From an uncultured Eggerthellaceae bacterium (GTDB lineage: Bacteria; Actinomycetota; Coriobacteriia; Coriobacteriales; Eggerthellaceae), in NCBI GenBank assembly GCA_958452575.1, contig CAUDUM010000006.1, positions 124,001-188,000 of the forward strand: a DNA stretch of 64,000 nt, written 5' to 3'. Made by a program: the position numbers and the translations under genes. Position 1 is the stretch's first letter; every line of letters starts with the position of its first letter. The notes under the pieces are model-generated. The model was not told where the DNA came from, did not search any database, and saw only the letters and a list, made by a program, of their open reading frames with translations. Shown piece after piece: positions 8,265-15,530 of the stretch.

Positions 8265-9569
8265 CTACAGCGGAATGAGGCCGATGGCCACGCAGGCAGC
8301 CAGAATGACCCAGCTGAACAGGATGCAAGGCACGAACTGCGTCTTGATCTGGTTCTTCACGTCCATGCCGGCCAGCTCCAGAGCCAGATACGGCGTGGGG
8401 GTGAACAGGCACAGGTTCGTCGCAACGGTGTGGACTGCAAAGTAGGTTGCCATGAAGGCGACCGGATCCACGCCCAGCGGCTGAGTGAGCGCGCCGATGG
8501 TGGGCACGACGATAGCAGGAGAAGCATTGCCCAGGATGATCTGCAGCGGGATGCACAGCGCGCAGACGACGAACGGCAGGTGGATCAGAACGTCGCCCGA
8601 CAGGCCGGCGGTGAGGTACACAGCCAGGTCGTTGAAGGCGCCGGTGCCGTTGGCAACGCCCAGGTACAGGGCCAGGCCGAGCAGCGTGATGATGATGTTG
8701 ATGAGCTTGCCGCCCTGAGCGCGCAGGTAAGCGCCCTGCTTCTTGGCGGAACCGTAGTTCGTGAGCAGCAGGATGATCAGGCCGACGGCAAAGCCGATCT
8801 GGGCATTGACCAGACCCGCGAACAGCAGCACGATGATGGCGATCGTGAGAATGGTGTCGAAGATCATCAGACCCTTGTTGGTGATCTCGACCTTGGTCTC
8901 CTCGTCGATCTTGGCCTTCATCGTTGCAAACTCTTCCTCGGACAGCTTCTTGAAGTGGCGCATCTGACGCACACCGGAGCCGACGGCGATGATGAACGAA
9001 ACGATGACGTGGATGACGATGACCGGGATGAGCATGTTCACCATGGTCATGGCGTCGCTGCTGACGTATGCGGAGTACTCGTTGACGGCGATGCACCAGG
9101 GCATGTAGATGAGAGCACCGGCGCCGAAGGTGTAGACCATCATCAGCGAGGAGTTCTTCATGTTCATGCTCTCATAGAGCGGGCGCATTGCGGGCAGCGT
9201 GGTCACGCAGGACACAGCGCCGGAGCCGGAAAGGATCGACACCATAGCCAGCAAGTTGGTGCAGCAGGAAACGACGATGGCGTTGTTGCCGACGCGCTTC
9301 ATAACCCAGCGGGTGAGCACCTTGAAGATGTTGGCTTCAACGAGGATGTTGAAGTACAGGATGGCGAAGACCATCAGGAAGATCGTGCCTCCCAAGGTGG
9401 TCATGCCGGAGGTCAGGAAGCCGTTCAGGTCCCTGAAAGTGAAGCCCATGATCAGAGCGCCGACGACCGACACGCCTGCAAAGATCAGGCCCGCGTTCAT
9501 AACGCCCTTGAGCAGCAATGCCACGATGGCGACAATCATCAAGATTGCCACGATCATAGTTAGAGTCAT
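8265..9569 (-). CDS. CitMHS-like organic-acid transporter
   Basis: 434 residues with about twelve hydrophobic segments, inner membrane. It resembles the CitMHS/GntP-like part of the ion-transporter superfamily: a paired architecture in which GSGAVSCVTTLPAMRPLYE (first half) and LGNASPAIVVPTIGALTQPLG (second half) form the small-residue re-entrant loops. A charged cytoplasmic loop (RQMRHFKKLSEEEFATMKAKI) separates the halves. The start at 9569 has AAGGAG 6 bases upstream; the frame continues 16 codons further without signals. As first gene ahead of the dehydratase-like operon, it probably imports the operon's carboxylate substrate. The exact solute is not predictable. Confidence 0.82.
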   Translation of the reverse strand: MTLTMIVAILMIVAIVALLLKGVMNAGLIFAGVSVVGALIMGFTFRDLNGFLTSGMTTLGGTIFLMVFAILYFNILVEANIFKVLTRWVMKRVGNNAIVVSCCTNLLAMVSILSGSGAVSCVTTLPAMRPLYESMNMKNSSLMMVYTFGAGALIYMPWCIAVNEYSAYVSSDAMTMVNMLIPVIVIHVIVSFIIAVGSGVRQMRHFKKLSEEEFATMKAKIDEETKVEITNKGLMIFDTILTIAIIVLLFAGLVNAQIGFAVGLIILLLTNYGSAKKQGAYLRAQGGKLINIIITLLGLALYLGVANGTGAFNDLAVYLTAGLSGDVLIHLPFVVCALCIPLQIILGNASPAIVVPTIGALTQPLGVDPVAFMATYFAVHTVATNLCLFTPTPYLALELAGMDVKNQIKTQFVPCILFSWVILAACVAIGLIPL

Positions 9570-9785
9570 AGCAACTCCTTTTCCCTTGCCGCGTTCGCGC
9601 ATAGATCTTCGCCGCACGTGTTACCATGCAAAGAGCATCCCCGTGCGAGCGCGGCTTTTTCTGCTTTGTCCCCTGGCGGCGGCCCGCATGTCGCAGTGCA
9701 AAGCCGCCGCCGTTCGTGCAGCCCGTGGGACGCTGGCGCCATGACGGCATTGGGAGGGAAGCCCGCATGGCGCCCGCGGTTTCGA

Positions 9786-9827
9786 CCGGGCTTTCGAAGC
9801 AACGCGTCCGACGTTTCGAAAGCCCGG
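9786..9827. promoter_or_regulatory. 13-bp inverted repeat in the transporter upstream region
   Basis: Perfect arms CCGGGCTTTCGAA (9786-9798) and TTCGAAAGCCCGG (9815-9827) with a 16-base loop, about 217 bases before the transporter ATG. It is the only notable signal in the 537-base stretch 9570-10106, which has no credible gene. It could be an operator for the neighbouring LysR-type regulator or a leader hairpin. Confidence 0.5.
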
Positions 9828-10045
9828 CGGCCCGCAGACCTGCAAAGGTTCTGGGTTCGATGCAGACTGTCGACGCGTTATCCGGAATAGACGCCTTCAG
9901 GCCGCATTTCGCCCAACCCCTTGTCTGCCATACTACGGAGCCGCTTGGACGCGCGGAATAAACAGGTCGACAGAGGTTGTGGAGACAATATGTTTACCCG
10001 GCAGTTGAACTGGGGCTATCGAGCAGGATTCGAAAACAAGCCGTT

Positions 10046-10074
10046 AAAAAAAGCGCCCGTCAAAAGATGGGCGC
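10046..10074 (-). terminator. Rho-independent terminator of the LysR gene
   Basis: On the minus strand GCGCCCATC-TTTT-GACGGGCGC followed by TTTTTTT, 33 bases after the regulator stop codon. Textbook intrinsic terminator, showing that the regulator is transcribed separately from the transporter operon. Confidence 0.9.
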
Positions 10075-10106
10075 GCGTGCGGGATAATAATTGCGGGCGG
10101 CGGTTG

Positions 10107-11000
10107 TTAGGGGCCGTACGGGGAATCGCGCAGAGCCCCCTTGATACTCTCGACCAGCTCCATATCGAGTTGGGGTAGCGTGGTTTGGATGACGATTTGA
10201 GTGAGCAGAGGATCCTCCTGTTCGGGCGTCACGATGAGATCCGAACTCCAGAGCGGAAGCGTGGAGTCAAACGCCCTGATGAACGTGATGCAGTCATCGG
10301 GCTTGCTCAAAAGCCTGGCGATGTACTCCTTGTCCGTTTCGCGGAACTTGAGTTCAAAGCCCATTTTCTGGCAGCGCTGCTCGAGGATCTGCACCCAGGT
10401 GAAGCTGGAGTACTCGCCGAGCACGGTGAGCCTGCGGAAGTCGTCATTGCACAAATAGCCCCGCCGCCCCACCTCGCTGTCCTTGTTGACCAAAGGCACG
10501 AAAGAATACGAGCATAATTTGGCATTGGGCAGGTCAGGAAGCGGATCGAGCTCGGCGGAGAGGAAGCGGTAATCGTAACCGCCTTCGAGGAGTATCTTGG
10601 CAAGGCGATTCTCCGGTTCGCGTATCATCACCGCCTCCACAGGGGAATCGGGATGCGCCGCGGTGTATGCCTCCACGCCGCTTCTTATCACGTCCCCCAG
10701 CATCGAGTCGCGCCCGATGAGATAGCGCGTTCGCTGCGATTGCTTCAATTCGGCAAGATAGCGGTAGATGTCGTCTTCGGCATCGACCATGTTCTGGAAC
10801 ATGCCTTTGAGGTGCGTCGCCTGCTCGGTGGGCACCATGCCGTGCGGAGTGCGCACGAACAGCCTGACACCGAGTTTGGTCTCGAAACGCTTGAGGGAGC
10901 GGGAAAGCCCTTGAGGGGAGATGTAGAGGTCGTTGGCAGCTTGGGACATGCTGCCATCCTTGTAGATGGCAAGGAAATACCTCACTTCATCCATGTTCAT
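10107..11000 (-). CDS. LysR-type transcriptional regulator
   Basis: 297 residues. The N-terminal winged helix-turn-helix reads MDEVRYFLAIYKDGSMSQAA...SPQGLSRSLKRFETKLGVRLFVR, the standard LysR DNA-binding domain, followed by a coiled linker (residues ~65-90) and a periplasmic-binding-like effector domain. AAGGAGGG lies 6 bases before the ATG. It is followed by its own terminator and then, on the same strand, the transporter/dehydratase/CoA-transferase cluster, so it is the likely effector-responsive regulator of that pathway. The effector is presumably the imported acid or its CoA ester (inference). Confidence 0.9.
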   Translation of the reverse strand: MNMDEVRYFLAIYKDGSMSQAANDLYISPQGLSRSLKRFETKLGVRLFVRTPHGMVPTEQATHLKGMFQNMVDAEDDIYRYLAELKQSQRTRYLIGRDSMLGDVIRSGVEAYTAAHPDSPVEAVMIREPENRLAKILLEGGYDYRFLSAELDPLPDLPNAKLCSYSFVPLVNKDSEVGRRGYLCNDDFRRLTVLGEYSSFTWVQILEQRCQKMGFELKFRETDKEYIARLLSKPDDCITFIRAFDSTLPLWSSDLIVTPEQEDPLLTQIVIQTTLPQLDMELVESIKGALRDSPYGP

Positions 11001-11494
11001 TATGGCCCTCCTTTCCCCTCGTTTTGCAAAGACCGCACCTAGCGCAAACTAGGCTCCCGTCATACCGCCGTTCGCGATTCCCTTATCCAAGAAAGGCCGA
11101 GGATGCCTAGAATCGTATGGTTCCGAGCTGACATTATTGCACTAAATCTAGCATTGCCTAACAGTTTTTCCCTTGCTTCCACGCATTTTTTTGCCATATC
11201 GTTTCCATCGGAATTCGTTATCGAATCATATTGGTCATAGTTTGCTTTTACCTATTTATCCAGTTCAAGATGCGTTTTCAAAATGATACCCCCCTCGCGG
11301 ATGCGATCATTGTCGCTTTCGCTCGATGCCGCCCGCCCTTGCGCGAAAGGCGGGGCATGGTCTAAACTGTTGCGACGCAAGCGGCAGTCGCTGCCAGTCC
11401 CCACGGCAAGGCCGCATGCACCAAGGGAGGTCGCACAACACGCACGCCGTCGCGTCGGTGCTTCGCCTGCGCGACTTCGACCAGGAGCCTTTCC
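11001..11494. other. Intergenic region with AT-rich core
   Basis: 494 bases without a credible gene. The part around 11,120-11,290 is clearly AT-richer than the window average, with TTTTTCC, ATTTTTTTGCC and an AATTCGTTATCGAATC near-palindrome. It probably holds the promoters of the leftward LysR gene and the rightward membrane-protein gene. No defined -35/-10 pair could be fixed. Confidence 0.4.
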
Positions 11495-12004
11495 ATGGAC
11501 ATCACCAACCTCGTCACCGCCATCCTGTTCTTGGTGGTCGCATTCGTTTGCTGGCGCTGGTACACCGCCCTGAGCGAGGAGAACACGGAGAAAAGCAAGA
11601 ACGCTCTCACGCACGCCAATGCGAGCGCGCAGGGCATCATCATCGGCGTGGAGCGTCTCAACGCCGCCTCCATGATCGAGGATTCCACCAACCTGCTGCA
11701 TGTGGAATACGAGGCGAAGGGCGAAACCCGCCGCAGCACCGTCAAGGTGACCCGCACGGTGTACAACCGCTATCTGAGCATTTTGCGCAAGCTAAACCGC
11801 CAGTACAAGAAGTCCGAAAGCGGGCTGCCCCCCAAAGAGGTGCTGCCCACCATCGAGCTGCACTACCGCAAAATGGATCCCGATACCGTTTGGTGCGACT
11901 ACTCCATCAAAAACGAGCGCAAGCAGAACAAGATGTTCCTGCTGCTGGCTGCAATCAGCCTGGTGGCGGCCGTCATCTTCGGCTACAACGCCATCGCCGG
12001 CTAG
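11495..12004 (+). CDS. Hypothetical membrane protein with N- and C-terminal TM helices
   Basis: 169 residues, family not recognised. An N-terminal hydrophobic helix (residues ~5-22, LVTAILFLVVAFVCWRW) and a C-terminal helix (~148-165, FLLLAAISLVAAVIFGY) flank a ~120-residue soluble part rich in charged residues, with HVEYEAKGETRRSTVKVTR resembling a small beta-rich domain and a basic stretch RKLNRQYKKS. The topology resembles DUF3592-like proteins, in which a beta domain sits between two membrane helices, but this is not established. AGGAG lies 7 bases before the ATG. It appears monocistronic, with a hairpin at 12073-12108 downstream. Confidence 0.7.
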   Translation: MDITNLVTAILFLVVAFVCWRWYTALSEENTEKSKNALTHANASAQGIIIGVERLNAASMIEDSTNLLHVEYEAKGETRRSTVKVTRTVYNRYLSILRKLNRQYKKSESGLPPKEVLPTIELHYRKMDPDTVWCDYSIKNERKQNKMFLLLAAISLVAAVIFGYNAIAG

Positions 12005-12072
12005 CTCGCAGAGAAAGATAGCATCCAGAGTCGCGAATCGTTCGTCGGACTGCTTGTCCCGCATGGTAGTCC

Positions 12073-12108
12073 CATGGCCGAAATGACGACAACGCCATTT
12101 CGGCCATG
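12073..12108 (+). terminator. Hairpin downstream of the membrane-protein gene
   Basis: Perfect 13-bp inverted repeat CATGGCCGAAATG / CATTTCGGCCATG with a 10-base loop, 68 bases after the stop. It lacks a U-run, so terminator function is only likely. Confidence 0.5.
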
Positions 12109-12137
12109 TGCGGTCGCGTCAGTTTCGCGAGAAAACA

Positions 12138-12170
12138 CGGAGGCCTCCCGCACGCAGCGGGAGGCCTCCG
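12138..12170 (-). terminator. Terminator of cysS
   Basis: 14-bp perfect stem CGGAGGCCTCCCGC / GCGGGAGGCCTCCG with a 5-base loop; on the minus strand TGTTTTCTC follows. Located 55 bases past the cysS stop. Confidence 0.85.
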
Positions 12171-12225
12171 TTTGCAAACCACGCCACTGTATCTTCGTTG
12201 GACCTGAGCGAGGAGCAGAACCCCC

Positions 12226-13734
12226 TTACCCTCCGAACATCACGCGCGCGCCCTGGGGGGTGTCCTCGATGATGAAGCCCATGCCCGCCAGGCCGTCGCG
12301 CACGGCGTCGGCGCGGCCCCAGTCCTTGGCCTTGCGCGCATCGGCGCGCGCCTCGAGCAGCGCGTCGACCGCCTCGCGCTTGTTGGAGCCATCGTATCCC
12401 GCCTGCTCCTTGGCGAGCTCGAGCACGCCGTCGGGCCAAAGCGTCGCCTCGCAGGCGCCGTCGTCGCCGCACGTGCCGCTCACGCCCAGCACACCCATCA
12501 GCTCGACGATGGTGTCGCGCGCCTCGGTGACCGCCGCAACGTCGGCAGTCGCGATGGTCGTGTCGCCGAGCTGCGCGTTGAGCGCCGTCACCAGCTTGCA
12601 GATCTCGCCGGCGGCCTTGCAGGTGTTGAAGTCGTCGTCCATGCCGGCGATGAACTCGGTGCGCAGCGCGAGCACGTCCGCCTGAAGCGCGGCGGAGTCG
12701 ATCGTGGCCGGGCCGTCTGTCGCGGTGGACAGCAGCCAGTCGAGGTTGCGCACCGTGTTGCGGATGCGGCACAGCGCTGAGTTGGCCTCCTCCAGGCGCT
12801 CGTCGGAGAAGTCGAGCGGGCTGCGGTAGTGGGTCTGCAGCATAAGGAAGCGCAGCACCGCGGGCTCGGTCGTCTGCAGCACGTCGCGCAGCAGCTTGAA
12901 GTTGCCCAGCGACTTGCTCATCTTCTCGGAGTTGATACGCAGCATGCCCGTGTGCATCCAGTGCTCGGCGAACGTGCAGCCGCACGCCGCCTCGCTCTGA
13001 GCGCGCTCGTTTTCGTGGTGCGGGAAGATCAGGTCCCCGCCGCCGCCGTGGATGTCGAACGGCAGCCCCAGGTATTTGCGCGACATGGCGGAGCACTCGA
13101 TGTGCCAGCCGGGGCGGCCCATCCCCCATGGCGACTCCCAAGCGGGCTCGCCGGGCTTGGCTGCCTTCCACAGCGCGAAGTCGAGCGGATCGCGCTTGCG
13201 GTCCTCAAGCCCCTGCCCGTCGGCGCGCAGCTCGCGATGGCCGCCCTCCATCTCGTCGATGTTGCGGCCGGAAAGCGCGCCGTAGCCCTCGTAGGAGCGC
13301 ACGGCAAAGTACACGTCGCCCTCCGCCTCGTAGGCATGACCTCCGTCGATGAGCTGCTGCACGAGCTCGATCATCGAGGATATCTCCTCGGTCGCCTTGG
13401 GGCGGATGTCGGGGTCGAGCACGCCTGCGGCATGCATGTCCTCGATGAAGGCCTGGGTGTACTCCGCTGCCACCTCGGCGGCGGTGCGGCCCTCTTCGTT
13501 GGCCTTGTTGATGATCTTGTCGTCGACGTCGGTCACGTTCTGCACGAACGTCACATCGTAGCCGCGCCACATCAGGTAGCGGCGGATCACGTCGAAGCTG
13601 ATGAAGGTGCGCGCGTTGCCGATGTGGATGTAGTTGTAGACGGTCGGCCCGCACACGTACATGCTCACCTTGCCGTCCTCGAGCGGCACGAAGTCGACCT
13701 TCTTATGCAGTTTGGTATCGTATAGCTTGATCAT
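12226..13734 (-). CDS. cysS: Cysteinyl-tRNA synthetase
   Basis: 502 residues, a class I aminoacyl-tRNA synthetase charging tRNA-Cys. The N-terminal zinc-site and HIGH-type region reads [20 protein letters not shown] (HIGN). Further Zn ligands and catalytic residues appear in [14 protein letters not shown] and [20 protein letters not shown], and the KMSKS loop is [10 protein letters not shown] helical anticodon-binding C-terminus follows and ends in a short DALR-like domain. AAGGAG lies 7 bases upstream of the ATG. The gene follows ispF on the same strand after a 233-base gap occupied by a long structured repeat. The ispD-ispF-cysS order is common in actinobacteria. Confidence 0.98.
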   Translation of the reverse strand: MIKLYDTKLHKKVDFVPLEDGKVSMYVCGPTVYNYIHIGNARTFISFDVIRRYLMWRGYDVTFVQNVTDVDDKIINKANEEGRTAAEVAAEYTQAFIEDMHAAGVLDPDIRPKATEEISSMIELVQQLIDGGHAYEAEGDVYFAVRSYEGYGALSGRNIDEMEGGHRELRADGQGLEDRKRDPLDFALWKAAKPGEPAWESPWGMGRPGWHIECSAMSRKYLGLPFDIHGGGGDLIFPHHENERAQSEAACGCTFAEHWMHTGMLRINSEKMSKSLGNFKLLRDVLQTTEPAVLRFLMLQTHYRSPLDFSDERLEEANSALCRIRNTVRNLDWLLSTATDGPATIDSAALQADVLALRTEFIAGMDDDFNTCKAAGEICKLVTALNAQLGDTTIATADVAAVTEARDTIVELMGVLGVSGTCGDDGACEATLWPDGVLELAKEQAGYDGSNKREAVDALLEARADARKAKDWGRADAVRDGLAGMGFIIEDTPQGARVMFGG

Positions 13735-13789
13735 GCTGGATCTCCTTGGAAACTAGAGGCTCGCAAAGTGCACGGGATTCGGGCGGGAA

Positions 13790-13963
13790 ATGCAGGGTAA
13801 TGCGCGTTGGACGACAATGATAATCCCTTTTGGAGCCGTTGCAACCGCAACAGGGCAAATCGGCTCCGCAAAAGCCCAGGTCAAGAATAATCCTCCGACC
13901 CGGATCGACCGACGAGGGAAAACTCCCTCCCTCGAGCGTCGTCCAACGGGCGTTTCTCTGCAT
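13790..13963. repeat. 174-bp element with 26-bp terminal inverted repeats upstream of cysS
   Basis: Arms 13790-13815 and 13938-13963 match at 22 of 26 positions, including CGTTGGACGAC / GTCGTCCAACG. Inside are further stems: GGAGCCG / CGGCTCC (13832-13838 with 13861-13867) enclosing GTTGC / GCAAC, and CGAGGG / CCCTCG around 13919-13935. The right end is 4 bases from the ispF stop and the left end 55 bases before the cysS ATG. No T-box consensus is visible. It is either a folded cysS leader or a MITE-like palindromic insertion. Confidence 0.65.
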
Positions 13964-13967
13964 TCTC

Positions 13968-14525
13968 CTAGCTACATCGACACAGCAGGGCGACGGCTGT
14001 CGCGGAGATGCCCTCCTCGCGGCCTTCGAAACCCAAGCGTTCGGTCGTGGTCGCCTTGACGCCCACGTTGTCGACGGGCACCCCCATCGCGCGCGCCAGG
14101 TTCTCGCGCATTTTGTCGCGATACGGCGAGATCTTGGGACGCTGCGCGGCGATGACCGAATCGACGTCGAGGATCTCGTAGCCCTCGGCGCGCACTTTGT
14201 CGGCGACCGCCGCCAGAAGCTTCAGCGAATCGGCGCCCTCGTAGGCGGGATCGGTGTCGGGGAACAGCTTGCCGATGTCCCCGCCGCGAATCGCGCCCAA
14301 AAGCGCGTCGGAGACGGCATGCGCGAGGACATCCGCATCCGAATGGCCGAGCAGTCCCAGCTCATGCGGGATCTCGACGCCGCCCAAGATGAGCTTGCGC
14401 CCCTCGACCAGCGCATGGACGTCATAGCCCTGCCCGATCCTCAAACGCCGGGGGTCGAACGCCGCCCCGGCCACCCCGGCTGCCCCGGTCGCGCCGGAAT
14501 CCGTCATCTCCTCTGATTCGCTCAC
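13968..14525 (-). CDS. ispF: 2-C-methyl-D-erythritol 2,4-cyclodiphosphate synthase
   Basis: 185 residues, with a ~27-residue Ala/Gly-rich N-terminal extension before RIGQGYDVHAL, which holds the metal-binding Asp and His (DVH). GGVEIPHELGLLGHSDADVLAHAVSDALLGA and the GDIGKLFPDTDPAYEGADS loop are diagnostic. It makes the cyclic diphosphate in the non-mevalonate isoprenoid pathway, two steps after IspD. The GTG start at 14525 overlaps the ispD TGA stop (GTGA); the internal ATG at 14507 directly abuts AGGAG and is unlikely to be used. Coupled with ispD in one operon. Confidence 0.97.
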   Translation of the reverse strand: MSESEEMTDSGATGAAGVAGAAFDPRRLRIGQGYDVHALVEGRKLILGGVEIPHELGLLGHSDADVLAHAVSDALLGAIRGGDIGKLFPDTDPAYEGADSLKLLAAVADKVRAEGYEILDVDSVIAAQRPKISPYRDKMRENLARAMGVPVDNVGVKATTTERLGFEGREEGISATAVALLCRCS

Positions 14526-15367
14526 AGGTCGCGTCCTTCCTTCTCGCGAAGATGCGCGCCCACCGCGGCCACCATCATCAGGTAGTCCTCGGGGACGGTC
14601 AGCTTGATGTTGTCGCGCTTGCCCTCGACGACCAGCACGCGGCCGCCCAAACGCTCGATGAGCGACGAATCGTCCGTGCCCACGAAGCCGTCGGAAAGCG
14701 CGGAGGCATGCGCGCGGCGGTAGATGCCTGTGCGGAACACCTGCGGCGTCTGCGCGTTCCAGAACACGCTGCGGTCGGGCGTGCCCACGATGACGCCGTC
14801 CTCGACGACCTTGAGCGTGTCGATGGCGGGATGCGCGACCACGGCGCCGTCGGCATCGAAGTTGCCCTTGAGGGTGTTGATCGTGTGAGCGATGAGCTCG
14901 GAGGAGATCAGCGGGCGGGCGCCGTCGTGCGTGACCACGTACTCGTAGTCGTCGGGCACGTACTCCAAGCCCGAGAACGCCGACTCCTGGCGGCTGGGGC
15001 CGGAGGGTGCCAGCACGATGGGCGTGACGAAGGGGAACGGGTCGATCGCCGTCTTGAGGTACTCCTCGTGGCGCTCCTCAGGGCACACGATGACGATGAG
15101 GCCGATGTCTGCGACGGCATCGAACGCCTCGGCGGACCAGGTGAGGATGGGCTTGTGCGCGATCTCGACGAGCTGCTTGCCGCCCTCCTTGCCGAACCGC
15201 TCGCCCGAGCCGCCGGCCAGGATGATCGCGGCGGTCTTGGGGTTTTTGCCCACTTTGCCCTGAAGCCCGTGCTCTTGGGCGAGCGCATCCATGTCGAAGT
15301 CATCCGAGGCCAGCGCGAACCCGCGCAGCACCGACGGAGAATAGATGGGATCGATGGTTTGCGTCAT
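14522..15367 (-). CDS. ispD: 2-C-methyl-D-erythritol 4-phosphate cytidylyltransferase
   Basis: 281 residues. The nucleotidyltransferase core begins near residue 45 with AAIILAGGSGERFGKEGGKQ, the CTP-binding loop, and continues with VVTHDGARPLIS, SVFWNAQTPQVFRTG and TDDSSLIERLGGRVLVVEG. It is ~45 residues longer at the N-terminus than the usual ~230-residue enzyme. The extension is acidic and of unknown role, but GGGGAGG lies 8 bases before the ATG at 15367, which supports the long start. It forms CDP-methylerythritol in the non-mevalonate pathway. Overlaps ispF by 4 bases. Confidence 0.95.
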   Translation of the reverse strand: MTQTIDPIYSPSVLRGFALASDDFDMDALAQEHGLQGKVGKNPKTAAIILAGGSGERFGKEGGKQLVEIAHKPILTWSAEAFDAVADIGLIVIVCPEERHEEYLKTAIDPFPFVTPIVLAPSGPSRQESAFSGLEYVPDDYEYVVTHDGARPLISSELIAHTINTLKGNFDADGAVVAHPAIDTLKVVEDGVIVGTPDRSVFWNAQTPQVFRTGIYRRAHASALSDGFVGTDDSSLIERLGGRVLVVEGKRDNIKLTVPEDYLMMVAAVGAHLREKEGRDL

Positions 15368-15454
15368 GCGAAAGCCTCCCCAACGCTTCTGCCTTAAGTT
15401 ATCCCATCATTATAGCCGCAGATGGGCGCCGCGGCATCGGCAGACGCGATGAAA

Positions 15455-15482
15455 AGGCCGCCCGCCAGACGGCGGACGGCCT
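15455..15482 (-). terminator. Terminator of clpC
   Basis: Stem AGGCCGCCCGCC / GGCGGACGGCCT (11 of 12 paired) with an AGAC loop; on the minus strand TTTTCATCG follows. It is 49 bases beyond the clpC stop and separates clpC from ispD. Confidence 0.8.
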
Positions 15483-15530
15483 CAAGAGGGCGGGTATGCC
15501 GGGCGCGCCTCGTCGGAGGCTCGTCGGGAG

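Noticed and set aside
9626..9961. 111-codon plus-strand ORF upstream of the transporter
   Set aside because: No ribosome site, no recognisable domain and Arg/Pro-rich random-like composition.
13703..14059. Small ORFs on both strands beginning MQRNARWTT / MQGNARWTT
   Set aside because: Their similar N-termini come from the two arms of the inverted repeat upstream of cysS, not from related proteins.
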